From NCBI RefSeq assembly GCF_002154725.1, contig NZ_MTAW01000045.1, positions 1 to 64,000 on the forward strand: DNA of 64,000 bases, given 5' to 3'. The notes under the pieces were generated by a model. That model searched no databases and had not been told where the DNA came from. It saw only the letters and a program-made list of their open reading frames with translations. Source of the stretch: Nostoc sp. 106C. GTDB lineage: Bacteria > Cyanobacteriota > Cyanobacteriia > Cyanobacteriales > Nostocaceae. Below, piece after piece: positions 35,725 to 45,089 of this stretch (its first letter is position 1; every line of letters begins with the position of its first letter). The translations under genes and the position numbers were made by a program.

Positions 35725-36951
35725 TTAAGGTTCTACCCAGCGTCCATCTGCCTTGATGAGGTTAATTAATTCCTCTACACCTTTATCTTCTGGGACTTTT
35801 TTAATTTCTTCTCTGCCACGATATAAAGAAATATAACCAGGAGTCTTGCCTACGTAACCATAGTCAGCATCTGCCATTTCTCCGGGTCCATTTACAATAC
35901 AACCCATAACTGCTATGTCTAGCCCTGTTAAATGTTTGGTTGCTTGCCGGACTTTGTGCAGTACTTCCTCTAGGTTAAATAAAGTACGTCCACAGGAAGG
36001 ACAAGCGACATATTCTACCATAGTTTTCCGCAAACCCAAAGCTTGCAGAATGCTATAACAAACGGGAATTTCTTTTTCTGGTGCTTCTGTAAGCGAGACT
36101 CGAATTGTATCGCCAATGCCATCAGCCAGCAGTGTAGCAATGCCAGCTGTAGATTTTATTCGCCCGTATTCCCCATCACCAGCTTCTGTGACACCCAAAT
36201 GCAAGGGATAATTCATTCCCAACTCATCCATGCGCTTGGCGATCAGACGATAAGCAGCTACCATGACTGGTACTCGCGAGGCCTTCATCGAAATTACCAA
36301 ATTGTGAAAGTTTAGAGATTCACAAATGCGAATGAACTCTAAAGCAGATTCCACCATTCCTTCTGGGGTATCACCATAGGTAAATAGCATTCTCTCAGCC
36401 AGAGAACCATGATTTACTCCAATGCGCATGGCTTTACCTTGATCTCGTAAAGATACAACCAATGGTTCTAGGGTTTCGCGGATTTTTTCGCCAATTTCAT
36501 CAAATTCAGCTTTGGTATATTCATTTCTATTAGTATTTGGCTTTTCAAACACATACAAACCAGGATTAATCCGTACTTTCTCGATATGCTTGGCAACTTC
36601 CAAAGCGATTTTCATGCCGTTGTGATGCACATCAGCAACGATGGGCACGTCTCGGTAGGTTTTAATGAGTTTTTGTTTAATTTCCGCTAAAGCTTTGGCA
36701 TGAGCCATACTTGGCACAGTGACGCGGACAATTTCGCAGCCAACCTCGTGCAGACGACGAATAGCTGCCACAGATCCATCGATATTTAGCGTGTCTTCAT
36801 TAATCATTGACTGCACCACCACAGGGTAGCCACCGCCAATGGTGACATCTCCTACTTTTACCGGACGGGTTTTACGCCGCTTAATTGTTGTATCAAAGGT
36901 AGGTTCGCTAGATGTGGTGTTTACAGTTGTAACTGTGGGCAGAGTTTGCAT
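35725..36951 (-). CDS. ispG: 4-hydroxy-3-methylbut-2-en-1-yl diphosphate synthase
   Basis: A 408-residue [4Fe-4S] enzyme of the MEP pathway that reductively converts MEcPP to HMBPP. The TIM-barrel half has [29 protein letters not shown] and INPGLYVFE. Cluster cysteines appear in [10 protein letters not shown] and [11 protein letters not shown]. The ATG at 36951 ([10 protein letters not shown]) follows GAGG; the longer frame begins with TTG. In cyanobacteria ferredoxin is the electron donor. ispD, another gene of this pathway, lies at 43128. Confidence 0.97.
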   Translation of the reverse strand: MQTLPTVTTVNTTSSEPTFDTTIKRRKTRPVKVGDVTIGGGYPVVVQSMINEDTLNIDGSVAAIRRLHEVGCEIVRVTVPSMAHAKALAEIKQKLIKTYRDVPIVADVHHNGMKIALEVAKHIEKVRINPGLYVFEKPNTNRNEYTKAEFDEIGEKIRETLEPLVVSLRDQGKAMRIGVNHGSLAERMLFTYGDTPEGMVESALEFIRICESLNFHNLVISMKASRVPVMVAAYRLIAKRMDELGMNYPLHLGVTEAGDGEYGRIKSTAGIATLLADGIGDTIRVSLTEAPEKEIPVCYSILQALGLRKTMVEYVACPSCGRTLFNLEEVLHKVRQATKHLTGLDIAVMGCIVNGPGEMADADYGYVGKTPGYISLYRGREEIKKVPEDKGVEELINLIKADGRWVEP

Positions 36952-37323
36952 AACCTCATTAGGTAAATTTGCTGTAGCGAAAATATCAAATTTCAAAATC
37001 TCTGTTTCTCAGATTGCCACAGCTGGGGCGATTTTAGTCAATGAGGGAGTAAAAAAAACATAAAGTGAGAAAAAAGCAGAAATAAAGGAGATTTATCGAT
37101 TTTTCTCTTGACCGAAAATAGACGATTTACTAGCTTTTGCTACCAAGTAGCGATCGCGCTGTTACTGAGTGACAAATGCTATCATTATCGCCAATTATTT
37201 TATGAAATCAGCTTTCATACTTTTTCTCGATTAGATGCATCAAGGAGCGGCTTTGATTACTACGGTATTTCAGGAGTATATAATTAACCAACTCCATCGG
37301 TAAGGCTGAAATAAAGGAATAAA
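36952..37323. other. Intergenic region upstream of ispG
   Basis: AT-rich, with one HIP1-like site (gtagcgatcgcgctg near 37149). It should hold the ispG promoter. No gene or hairpin is evident before the debris starting at 37324. Confidence 0.45.
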
Positions 37324-37552
37324 TTATTCTTTATCATCATTAATAATTAAAATATCAATATCTATGTCATCTAATATAGAGTAATTATATTCTTTCATAA
37401 AATTAACTATCTCTTCTTTATCTTTGTCCAAATGCTGAAAAATTTCTTCAACTTATTAACTCAATACTATCTAGTTTGAAATCGCTGAGGTCAACACTAG
37501 AAAAATCTCTTTCGCTTGCTGTGTAAAGTTTGAGTAATTCATCCCGGTTCAT
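37324..37552 (-). pseudogene. Frameshifted gene fragment, pentapeptide-protein-like start
   Basis: From 37552 the minus strand reads MNRDELLKLYTASERDFSSV, then DLSDFKLDSIELIS and a stop at 37448-37450. In another frame protein-like sequence continues as EEIFQHLDKDKEEIVNFMKE and ends DILIINDDKE at 37324. The opening (MNRDELL..Y.A.ERDFS.VDLS) resembles the start of cyanobacterial pentapeptide-repeat proteins. It is either one gene broken by a frameshift or two unrelated remnants. Confidence 0.5.
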
Positions 37553-37676
37553 CAGGGCGATCGCTAAATCTGGATTTTATTAATACAAATATACTATTGA
37601 GAATATGTACGGGTAACAGGAATGAGAGGCGATCGCCCTCACAATCAAGCTATTATATCTGTTACTAAATTGTCTG

Positions 37677-37901
37677 ATGCCTATGCTAGAACAAACATTA
37701 ATATTCCAAAAAGCTTTAGAAGCGGTAGAAGCACTAGATCCTGAAGCTCAAGCTATGCTTGTAGATATCATTCAAAAGCGTCTTAAAAAGCAAAGACGAG
37801 ATAATTTATTAAAACAAATTGCCCAAGCAGAGAATGATTACGCTCAAGGTAATGTTCGGCGTGGTTCAATTGCAGATTTAATTGCGGAGTTGGATGAGTG
37901 A
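37677..37901 (+). CDS. Antitoxin of a RelE-type toxin-antitoxin pair
   Basis: A 74-residue acidic/basic helical protein: ALEAVEALDPEAQAMLVDII, then KRLKKQRRDNLLKQIAQAE and GSIADLIAELDE. The C-terminal DLIAELDE tail is common in antitoxins paired with RelE/ParE-superfamily toxins. The stop overlaps the toxin start by four bases (GTGA), a typical TA arrangement. A second in-frame ATG two codons in is an alternative start. Confidence 0.8.
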   Translation: MPMLEQTLIFQKALEAVEALDPEAQAMLVDIIQKRLKKQRRDNLLKQIAQAENDYAQGNVRRGSIADLIAELDE

Positions 37902-38176
37902 AAAATTTAGTTTGGAGTAAAACATTTGTTCGTACTTTTAAATATGTTGTTAATAAAAATCCTGAATTTCGATTTCAACTTGAGGAAATCTTGGAGCAAA
38001 TAGTTGAAGATCCATTTCAACAAAGTTTAGGTAGTCATAAACTAAAAGATGATTTATTAGGGAGATGGTCATGCTCGATTAATTATAATACTAGGATTTT
38101 ATTTAAGTTTGTTGTTAATCCAGAGTTAGGAGAGGAAGAAATATTATTATTGACTCTAGATTATCGTGAAATTTAA
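37898..38176 (+). CDS. RelE/YafQ-superfamily toxin
   Basis: A 92-residue protein with a GTG start. It has the RelE-like order: KTFVRTFKYVVNKNPEFRFQ (helices), LEEILEQIVEDPFQQSLGSH (loop), KLKDDLLGRWSCSINYNTRI (core strands), then LFKF and LLLTLDYREI. The GRWS..I.Y..RI.F pattern marks the family of ribosome-dependent mRNA endonucleases or gyrase inhibitors. Target unknown. The overlap with the antitoxin ensures coupled translation. Confidence 0.85.
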   Translation: MKNLVWSKTFVRTFKYVVNKNPEFRFQLEEILEQIVEDPFQQSLGSHKLKDDLLGRWSCSINYNTRILFKFVVNPELGEEEILLLTLDYREI

Positions 38177-38231
38177 ATAAATCAAAATTGAATTTGAAGA
38201 ACTAATTTAAAAAATAAAGGACTGACTTTAT

Positions 38232-39257
38232 ATGAATAATCAAACTACAACTCAACTCCCAATTCCCCCACACTTCAACTTGGAAAAAGTGGGCGAAGTC
38301 TGGCGCGTCCCCTATCAAGAACATGCATTGGCAGCTGAAGCATGGGCACAAAAACTCAATATTCAACCAGCAGCTTTTGATAAACGCCGTATTTGTTTAC
38401 TTTTAATTGATGTCCAAAATACTTTCTGTATTCCTGGATTTGAATTATTTGTAGGTGGAAAATCTGGCACGGGTGCAGTAGAAGATAATCAGCGTTTGTG
38501 TGAATTTATTTATCGTAATTTAGGAGTAATTACAACAATTGCGCCAACGATGGATACTCACACAGCAATGCAAATTTTTCATCCTATTTTTTGGATAAAT
38601 GCCGCTGGAGAGCACCCGACACCAGCAGCTACAAGCATTACCCCAACAGATCTAGAACAAGGAATCTGGAAAGTTAACCCAGCAGTTGCTAATAGTATTA
38701 CTAAGGGCGATTATGAATTATTGGAAAAACATGCTTATCATTACGTTAAGCAACTAAGTCAAGACGGGAAATACCCTCTCACTGTTTGGCCTTACCATTC
38801 AATGTTAGGCGGGATTGGTCATGCTTTAGTTTCATCAGTAGAAGAAGCAATATTTTTCCACTGCATTGCGCGCCAGAGTTTAACACAATTTGAAATTAAA
38901 GGTGATAATCCCTTAACCGAGAATTATTCTGTATTACGCCCAGAGGTATTAATAGGTTTTGATCAAAATCCACTTGCTCAAAAAAACACGCGTTTAATTC
39001 AGCAACTTTTAGAGTTTGATGCTGTAATTATTGGCGGTCAAGCTAAAAGTCATTGTGTAGCTTGGACAATTGACGATTTATTAACAGAAATTAAACAGAT
39101 AGATGCCAACTTGGCTAAAAAAGTTTATCTGTTAGAAGATTGTACCTCTGCTGTTGTTGTTCCTGGCGTTGTTGACTACACAGAACAGGCAGATGCAGCC
39201 TTTGCCAGATTCGCAGCAGCAGGAATGCATATTATAAAATCTACCGATTTTATCTAA
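38232..39257 (+). CDS. Isochorismatase/nicotinamidase-family cysteine hydrolase
   Basis: A 341-residue enzyme, longer than the usual ~200. Catalytic Asp is in [20 protein letters not shown] and the nucleophile Cys in [17 protein letters not shown]. Metal or substrate residues lie in [16 protein letters not shown] and [15 protein letters not shown]. The [13 protein letters not shown] insertion and extra N-terminal ~55 residues set it apart from nicotinamidase proper. It would hydrolyse an amide or vinyl-ether; the substrate is unknown. It lies 55 bases after the toxin gene, possibly by chance. Confidence 0.85.
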   Translation: MNNQTTTQLPIPPHFNLEKVGEVWRVPYQEHALAAEAWAQKLNIQPAAFDKRRICLLLIDVQNTFCIPGFELFVGGKSGTGAVEDNQRLCEFIYRNLGVITTIAPTMDTHTAMQIFHPIFWINAAGEHPTPAATSITPTDLEQGIWKVNPAVANSITKGDYELLEKHAYHYVKQLSQDGKYPLTVWPYHSMLGGIGHALVSSVEEAIFFHCIARQSLTQFEIKGDNPLTENYSVLRPEVLIGFDQNPLAQKNTRLIQQLLEFDAVIIGGQAKSHCVAWTIDDLLTEIKQIDANLAKKVYLLEDCTSAVVVPGVVDYTEQADAAFARFAAAGMHIIKSTDFI

Positions 39258-39267
39258 TCATTTTTTT

Positions 39268-39330
39268 AACGCAGAGGAACGCAAAGTTTTCGCAGAGGAA
39301 CACAGAGATTGTTCTGCGAAACTCTGCGTT
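39268..39330. terminator. Inverted repeat between convergent genes
   Basis: AACGCAGAG (39268-39276) and CTCTGCGTT (39322-39330) bracket inner arms TTCGCAGAGGAACA and TGTTCTGCGAA. TTTT follows on the plus strand and an A-rich/T-rich flank serves the other side. It lies between the isochorismatase and M23 peptidase stops, so a bidirectional terminator is likely. The aacgcagagg wording is also that of a dispersed cyanobacterial repeat. Confidence 0.6.
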
Positions 39331-39342
39331 TTAAAATAAGTC

Positions 39343-40224
39343 TTATTTGGTGAGATAACTCTTTGGATCTTGGGCAGCCCAACCCAGAGATGAGGTAGAA
39401 CGGACTTCAAAATGAAGATGTGATTGTTTGGCAGCAGGTTGTCCAGTAGTGCCGACTGTTCCCAGCAAATCTCCTTTTTTCACTTGCTGACCAACACTCA
39501 CCTTGATACTGTCAAGATGGGCGTAGCGGGTTTGGAGCCCACCACCGTGATTGATGATGACTAACTTGCCATAAGTACCTTGTTCGCTGGCAAAGGCTAC
39601 AGTTCCAGGTGCGATCGCTTGCACAGGTGTGCCTACAGCTGCTAGCAAATCTACCCCACTATGAAAGAAGACTTCACCTGTGGTGGGATGAATTTGCCAG
39701 CCATAAGGTAAGCCTACAGTTGTAACTGCTGGCAAAGGATAGCCACTGATTTGAGTAGTCGATGGAGTTGGGGTGCGAGACGCAGCTAAAGGACGATTTG
39801 GTAAGCCATTTACCCCAGGAACAAACACAACTCTGGGGTTTTGCTGACAGCCATTCACTTCAAACATTGCATCAGCACGAACTTTATACTTGGCTGCTAC
39901 TTGTCGCCACGTTTGACCCTGGGGCACTTCTACAACAATTCCATTGTAGGGAGGAATCTGAAGTTCGCTGCCAACAGTCACTGTGCCGTTTTTCACAGCA
40001 GGATTCATGCTAATAATAGTTGCAGGATTGAGATTATAGAGTTGCGCTATACTCTCTAGCGTTTCGCCACGAGCAACTATATGGCGCTGGAAACGAGATA
40101 GGGCAGGAGGAGTCGGGCAACTCTCTACAGCAGCATTGGCACTTTGTAAGTCTGGGAGTATGAATCCTAGCCCCAAAGCGCTGACTAAACCACAGATAAA
40201 CACTAGACGGTAGGGACGAGTCAT
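39343..40224 (-). CDS. M23 family metallopeptidase with two LysM domains
   Basis: A 293-residue exported cell-wall protein. The signal peptide is VFICGLVSALGLGFILP. LysM 1 is HIVARGETLESIAQLYNLNP and LysM 2 is VVEVPQGQTWRQVAAKYKVR. The C-terminal LytM/M23 domain has zinc ligands in FHSGVDLLAAVGTP and SHLHFEVRS, with YAHLDSIKVSVGQQV between. It would bind peptidoglycan and cut peptide cross-links or activate an amidase. It is monocistronic. Confidence 0.93.
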   Translation of the reverse strand: MTRPYRLVFICGLVSALGLGFILPDLQSANAAVESCPTPPALSRFQRHIVARGETLESIAQLYNLNPATIISMNPAVKNGTVTVGSELQIPPYNGIVVEVPQGQTWRQVAAKYKVRADAMFEVNGCQQNPRVVFVPGVNGLPNRPLAASRTPTPSTTQISGYPLPAVTTVGLPYGWQIHPTTGEVFFHSGVDLLAAVGTPVQAIAPGTVAFASEQGTYGKLVIINHGGGLQTRYAHLDSIKVSVGQQVKKGDLLGTVGTTGQPAAKQSHLHFEVRSTSSLGWAAQDPKSYLTK

Positions 40225-40462
40225 GTGTACCAGTAAAGAGAGCGTTAATTCTAGATTTTAAATTGGGTATTGGAGAGTAGAAGCGGACTGGGGGCTAGTA
40301 GTTCCCTCTAAGTATGCTTAAGCGCTATGAAGAGAAAGAAGAATTACTTAATCTTTTTCAGTTTTTCTTGACTGTTCTGTCAAATTGATCTGTCCACTTG
40401 CTGTTTGCTTGACTAAACTTAGAAATTAGCAACTGCATTGCTGTCATTAAAGCGGAATTATT

Positions 40463-41671
40463 ATGAAGTTATCTTTAAAGCAACTGGCCGTCTATATATC
40501 TTTACTGATAATTGGTGGCGGTGCAGGTTGGTTAGGTAGTCGCTATCTCCTGCCAAAACGTTATTCATTTCAGGAACTAAAAAATGTTACAGCTGCTTTG
40601 CCTCCAGAATCCGTAGCTTCCAATCCGGTGAGTGGCCCTGTTGGCGCGACTGGGGGCGATAATGTGAATTTTATTGCTACTGCTGTGCAAAAAGTCGGCC
40701 CGGCTGTAGTGCGAATTAATGCCACCCGCAAAGTAGCAAATCCAATCTCTGACGCGTTAAAAAACCCTCTACTGCGTCGGTTCTTCGGTGAAGATGAGCA
40801 ACCAATTCCAGAAGAGCGAATTGAACGCGGTACAGGGTCAGGATTCATATTAAGCGCTAATGGAGAATTACTAACTAATGCTCATGTGGTCGCAGATACA
40901 GACACAGTACAAGTAACCCTTAAGGATGGTCGGACTTTTGAGGGAAAGGTTTTAGGAGTGGATGCTATCACAGATGTGGCAGTAGTTAAAATTCCAGCGA
41001 ACAAATTGCCTACGGTAAAGCTGGGCAATTCGCAAAACTTAATTCCCGGTCAGTGGGCGATCGCTATTGGTAATCCTTTGGGTTTAGATAATACTGTCAC
41101 TATTGGCATTATCAGCGCTACCGATCGCACTAGCGCTCAAGTTGGCGTTCCAGAAAAGCGAGTTAGCTTTATCCAAACTGATGCTGCAATTAACCCCGGT
41201 AACTCTGGCGGACCTTTGTTAAACGCCCAAGGCGAAGTTATTGGTGTAAATACTGCTATTCGTGCTGATGCTCAAGGTCTTGGGTTTGCGATCCCCATTG
41301 AAACTGCTGCTCGAATTGCAAATGAACTATTTACCAAAGGGCGTGTAGAACATCCTTTTCTGGGCGTGGAAATGACAGATCTTTCTCCAGCTAAAAAACA
41401 GCAGATTAATCAAGAAAATCAGCTCAATATCCAGCAGGATGCTGGTGTTGTGATTAAGGGTATCCTGGACAATTCGCCAGCAAAACGGGCAGGACTGCTT
41501 CCCGGAGACGTGATTCAAAAAATTAACCGCAAGCCAGTCAAAACCTCAGCCCAAGTACAGAGGCTAGTAGAGTCTAGTTCAGTTGGAGACATATTAGAAA
41601 TCGAAGTCAGCCGCAACAGCAAAACCCAAATATTCAAAGTGCAATCAGGGGCTTATCCTCCGAAGAAGTAG
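40463..41671 (+). CDS. HtrA/Deg-type serine protease (HhoA/HhoB/HtrA group)
   Basis: A 402-residue protein. It has an N-terminal membrane anchor or signal (LAVYISLLIIGGGAGWLG) and a trypsin-like domain. The triad His is in ELLTNAHVVADTD, Asp in GVDAITDVAVVKIPA and Ser in INPGNSGGPLLNAQGE. One PDZ domain follows (GILDNSPAKRAGLLPGDVIQ). Such enzymes act in the periplasm or lumen on misfolded proteins, including damaged photosystem subunits. Which of the three cyanobacterial paralogues it is cannot be decided. Confidence 0.94.
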   Translation: MKLSLKQLAVYISLLIIGGGAGWLGSRYLLPKRYSFQELKNVTAALPPESVASNPVSGPVGATGGDNVNFIATAVQKVGPAVVRINATRKVANPISDALKNPLLRRFFGEDEQPIPEERIERGTGSGFILSANGELLTNAHVVADTDTVQVTLKDGRTFEGKVLGVDAITDVAVVKIPANKLPTVKLGNSQNLIPGQWAIAIGNPLGLDNTVTIGIISATDRTSAQVGVPEKRVSFIQTDAAINPGNSGGPLLNAQGEVIGVNTAIRADAQGLGFAIPIETAARIANELFTKGRVEHPFLGVEMTDLSPAKKQQINQENQLNIQQDAGVVIKGILDNSPAKRAGLLPGDVIQKINRKPVKTSAQVQRLVESSSVGDILEIEVSRNSKTQIFKVQSGAYPPKK

Positions 41672-41723
41672 TTCATCGTTGTAAGTAATGAACCTATGCC
41701 CCAAAATTTTGGGTAGGAATTGA

Positions 41724-42068
41724 CTATTGACTCGATAAATGATCTAACTGCATTCTCTGTTCCATCTGGCGCAGGAAATAGCCCGTCATCATCGCTGAAG
41801 CCAAAAGACCCGCTAGATTTTCCCTATCCGTTGTGATTTGCACGTTGAAATTTTCTGGAGGCAGCATTCCCACCAGCCCTTGGACGTTTTGCGAAATAAT
41901 TTGCTTAATTTCAGGGCTTACGGACTGGGCAACGCGAGCTAAAACTTCAGGCGACTGGTGCTGTAGATATTTGAGCAACTGATTGGGATTTTCCTCAAAG
42001 TAGTCGTTTAGAAGCTGGTTGGCTTGTTCTTCAGAGTTGTCATTGAGAAAGTCAGGATTAAACTCCAT
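41724..42068 (-). CDS. DUF760-family protein, 114 aa
   Basis: An acidic helical N-terminus (MEFNPDFLNDNSEEQANQLL) precedes YLQHQSPEVLARVAQSVSPE, QNVQGLVGMLPPENFNVQIT and the hallmark RENLAGLLASAMMTGYFLRQ. This matches the DUF760 family of cyanobacteria and chloroplasts, whose function is not settled. It is convergent with the HtrA gene 52 bases away. Confidence 0.8.
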   Translation of the reverse strand: MEFNPDFLNDNSEEQANQLLNDYFEENPNQLLKYLQHQSPEVLARVAQSVSPEIKQIISQNVQGLVGMLPPENFNVQITTDRENLAGLLASAMMTGYFLRQMEQRMQLDHLSSQ

Positions 42069-42367
42069 TGGCAGTGTTTTGTAGCTTAGTTGCTGATTCT
42101 ACTCTAAACCATAGTACAAGGGTAATGCATTCCCCACTGGTATAAGGCATGAACTCTATCCTGGGGAAGGCTGCTACCTGATTTACAGTAGAGAAAGTCT
42201 CATTTATCAGGATTTTTAGGCTCAACTTTACTGGCTAGCCTTGGTGTTGATTTTAGTAAATACTTCAGTAGCACTGCTAGCAGAGCTTTGCTTGATTGTG
42301 TAGTCAGGTAACGATCTCATGACTTGAGCGGGGTTGAAAGGCTTTTGTTTACTTTATAAGTACGAAT

Positions 42368-42393
42368 GCTATTTTTTTTATAAAAAAAATAGC
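42368..42393 (-). terminator. scpB terminator, A/T-rich palindrome
   Basis: GCTATTTTTTTTA and TAAAAAAAATAGC form a perfect 12-bp A/T-rich stem directly after the scpB stop at 42394. A minus-strand transcript would end in the U-rich arm. The rest of 42069-42393 shows no gene. Confidence 0.65.
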
Positions 42394-42951
42394 TTACAAC
42401 CCCACAATTTCTTCTGCTGTTGCTTCGGCGTTAAGTTCTAAATCCAGCTCTAGTTGTTGTTCTTTTTGATTTGTAGCTAATATCTGAGGAAGCTGCTCGA
42501 TTTGAAAATACTGATGAAATTTCGGTGTTACTTGTAGCGAGTAAGATCGAGAGTCACTGTCTCGGCGTTTTCTCACAAAACCGAGTTCTACAAGTTCGGG
42601 AACGTGTTGATACACTCCCGAACCCCGCAGGTTAATCAAGTCGCTTTGGAGTATGGGGCTATTGAGGGCGATCGCGGCTAAAGTCCGCAATGCACCTAAA
42701 CCTAATTCTACAGGGATTAGTGTTTGCACTAAGTCGTGAAAATCAGACCGCAGTTGCAAACTATAACCATTTGGTGTCTCTACGACTTCTAGGGCGCTAT
42801 CTCGGCGGGCATAGTCGTCAATTAGTTCAATGATGCCTTCCTCAACCGTAGCGCGATCGCACGCGGCATACTCGGCGATTTCACCGAGCGACAAGGGCTT
42901 ACCCTTTAAATAGAGAATTGCTTCTATCTTCGTCGCTGTGGCTGTATTCAT
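42394..42951 (-). CDS. scpB: Segregation and condensation protein B
   Basis: A 185-residue winged-helix protein: IEAILYLKGKPLSLGEIAEY (first wing), LQLRSDFHDLVQTLIPVELG, then RTLAAIALNSPILQSDLINL and RGSGVYQHVPELVELGFVR (second wing). It binds SMC/ScpA in chromosome condensation. A heptad STRR (42958-42992) lies seven bases upstream of its start codon, inside the likely leader. No scpA is seen nearby. Confidence 0.92.
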   Translation of the reverse strand: MNTATATKIEAILYLKGKPLSLGEIAEYAACDRATVEEGIIELIDDYARRDSALEVVETPNGYSLQLRSDFHDLVQTLIPVELGLGALRTLAAIALNSPILQSDLINLRGSGVYQHVPELVELGFVRKRRDSDSRSYSLQVTPKFHQYFQIEQLPQILATNQKEQQLELDLELNAEATAEEIVGL

Positions 42952-42957
42952 GAATCG

Positions 42958-42992
42958 TTAGTCATTAGTCATTAGTCATTAGTCATTAGTCA
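42958..42992. repeat. Heptanucleotide STRR, 5 x TTAGTCA
   Basis: Five perfect tandem copies of TTAGTCA occur directly upstream of scpB. Heptameric short tandemly repeated repetitive sequences are a known mark of heterocystous cyanobacterial genomes. Confidence 0.95.
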
Positions 42993-43127
42993 TCTGTATT
43001 TGACAACTGACACCTGACGAAAGACGAGTTCCAAGTGTGTGGGATATTATCATATTTATTTAAATACGTCAAGGTTGATTGAACCTTGCTAGTTTCCTTT
43101 GTGGCTCGTCCCTCGCCGATTTTTAGG

Positions 43128-43823
43128 TTACAAACCTCTGCTTTTGAGGATAAATTCTGCGATCGCTAAATCTTGGGGAGTTGTAACTTTGAGATTTGTC
43201 TCCTCACCTTGGACAATTCGGACTTCGATACCACACTTTTCAAACAAAGCCGCATCGTCAGTTACTTCCCAACCTTGACGCACACCTTCGGCGTGACACT
43301 GTTTCAATAATTTCACATCAAATCCTTGAGGAGTTTGGGCAGCCCATAATTGGCTTCGGTCAGGCGTACTTTGGATTATGCCATGTTCATCAACGACTTT
43401 GATCGTGTCTTTGACGGGTACCGCGGCAATCAAACCTGAACAGTGGCGAATGGCTTGCGCACAGGAATTGAGTAAATCTGGTGTGGCTAGGCATCTAGCG
43501 CCATCGTGAATCAAAACTTGCTCGGCGGCGGTTGGCAGCGCCTGCAAGCCATTGTAAACAGATTCTTGCCTAGTGGAGCCACCACGAATTAATTCCACTG
43601 GTTTAGTCAGCTTTAAGTTATCCAGAATTGCCCTTAAGTCATCCCAGTCAGTAGGTTGGGAAATAATCCCAATCCAACTGATGCTATTTGCCGCTTCTGC
43701 GGCTTTGAGCGTCCAAGTAATAATTGGTTGCGATCGCACTGTTAGTAGGAGTTTATTGCGGTCACTCCCCATTCTTCGTCCTATACCCGCAGCTGGAATT
43801 AGTAAATACACAGAATTCTTCAA
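43128..43823 (-). CDS. ispD: 2-C-methyl-D-erythritol 4-phosphate cytidylyltransferase
   Basis: A 231-residue nucleotidyltransferase of the MEP pathway (CTP plus MEP gives CDP-ME). Markers: LIPAAGIGRRMGSDRNKLLL (CTP binding), GGSTRQESVYNGLQAL, VLIHDGARCLATPDL, AVPVKDTIKVVDEHG, LWAAQTPQGFDVKLL and VTDDAALFEKCG. It is divergent from the glycosyltransferase gene with only 57 bases between, so the promoters must overlap. Confidence 0.97.
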   Translation of the reverse strand: MKNSVYLLIPAAGIGRRMGSDRNKLLLTVRSQPIITWTLKAAEAANSISWIGIISQPTDWDDLRAILDNLKLTKPVELIRGGSTRQESVYNGLQALPTAAEQVLIHDGARCLATPDLLNSCAQAIRHCSGLIAAVPVKDTIKVVDEHGIIQSTPDRSQLWAAQTPQGFDVKLLKQCHAEGVRQGWEVTDDAALFEKCGIEVRIVQGEETNLKVTTPQDLAIAEFILKSRGL

Positions 43824-43880
43824 TCTTTTGGCTATATATTTTCCCCTAAAATAGGGAGCGAGTAAGCGTCAATAAATATT

Positions 43881-44840
43881 ATGCGAGTAGTAGCCCTTGT
43901 ACCTGGCGGAATTGGCGACCAAATTCTTTTGTTTCCGACTTTAGACGACCTGAAGCTTAATTACCCAAAGGCTCAGATCGATGTCATAGTGGAACCCCGG
44001 TCAAAGGCTGCCTACCGGGTCAGCAAGTCAATTAACGAGGTACTGACCTTTGATTACAAAGATCGTAACAGTTTGGCAGATTGGGGTAATTTGGTGGGCA
44101 TGATTCGCGATCGCGAATACGATGTCGCCATTGCTGTTGGACAAAGCTGGTTAGTAGGTCTTTTGCTCTGGTTGACGGGAATTCCCACACGCGTTGGCTA
44201 TCAAGGTAAAGGAGCAGTGTTTCTCACTCAAACTATAGCTTTTAAACCTTCCCAGTATTTGGCAGCGGTGTACCATGATTTGCTGCAACAGTTGGGCATT
44301 AACTCCCCTTGCCCAGAATTAGCAGTGAATGTGCCAAAACCAGATATTGAGTGGGCACAGAAGGAACAAAAGCGCTTAGGAGTCGATGAAACAGGTTATG
44401 TCTTAATTTATCCTGGCTCTAGCCAATCATCCCTAGCTAAAGGTTTAGATAAAATTTATCCTGCGAAAAACTGGCGGCAAATTATTCAAGACTTTCAACA
44501 AAAGCAGCCAGATTTGCCTGTAGTACTCGTTCAAGAACCTGAGGATGAACAGATTGTGCGATCGCTTTTGGAGTCCTGTCCAAATATTAAGGTGACTTCC
44601 CCAGATAATATCGGCAAGTTGGCTGCGATCGTTGGCGGTGCAAGTTTGATCTTGACTACTAACAGTGTCGCCCTGCAAGTTAGCGTTGCAGTTCAAACTT
44701 ATACCATTGCCTTATTTGGAGCCACAGAGCCAGCGCAGTTATTGCCCAACAGCGAGAAATTCTTGGCGATCAAATCTCCTACAGGTAAATTGGCAGATAT
44801 TTCACCCAAAGTAGTTTTAGAGAAAATCTGGGGTGGCTAA
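43881..44840 (+). CDS. Glycosyltransferase family 9 (heptosyltransferase-like)
   Basis: A 319-residue GT-B fold protein: MRVVALVPGGIGDQILLFPT is the GT9 start, GLLLWLTGIPTRVGYQGKGA and VLIYPGSSQSSLAKGLDKIY follow. The C-terminal domain has LPVVLVQEPEDEQIV, GKLAAIVGGASLILTTNSVA and ALFGATEPAQLLP. It probably transfers a sugar to envelope lipid or polysaccharide. The N.(S/G)...H.A motif usual in heptosyltransferases appears as NSVALQVSVA, with the His replaced, so activity is less certain. Confidence 0.88.
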   Translation: MRVVALVPGGIGDQILLFPTLDDLKLNYPKAQIDVIVEPRSKAAYRVSKSINEVLTFDYKDRNSLADWGNLVGMIRDREYDVAIAVGQSWLVGLLLWLTGIPTRVGYQGKGAVFLTQTIAFKPSQYLAAVYHDLLQQLGINSPCPELAVNVPKPDIEWAQKEQKRLGVDETGYVLIYPGSSQSSLAKGLDKIYPAKNWRQIIQDFQQKQPDLPVVLVQEPEDEQIVRSLLESCPNIKVTSPDNIGKLAAIVGGASLILTTNSVALQVSVAVQTYTIALFGATEPAQLLPNSEKFLAIKSPTGKLADISPKVVLEKIWGG

Positions 44841-45003
44841 TAACAATTCTCTAAAAGTAGACAACAGATGATGAATGACGCGGGGACGCGGAGACGGGAA
44901 GACAGCAAGATTCATTTGTAGCCAGATTTTAGAGAAAAGGTATAAATCGGCAGCCACGCAAAAGGTTACAGACAAAAGGCATTTATTATGAGCTTTTGCA
45001 CTG

Positions 45004-45088
45004 TTCTGTAAGCCTACAGAACCAAACCCTACGAATCTTCTGCGGTTTCTGAGTAGGGGAAGCTACCCTTGTAGGTGAGTTCCCCTAC
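45004..45088. repeat. Two hairpins in the intergenic region after the GT9 gene
   Basis: TTCTGTA/TACAGAA (45004-45021, loop AGCC) is followed by GTAGGGGAA...TTCCCCTAC (45053-45088), which encloses a nested CTAC/GTAG stem. Neither has a T tail. They border the GC-rich element that follows. Upstream, 44841-45003 has a GC-rich gcggggacgcgg motif and no gene. Confidence 0.55.
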
Positions 45089-45089
45089 T

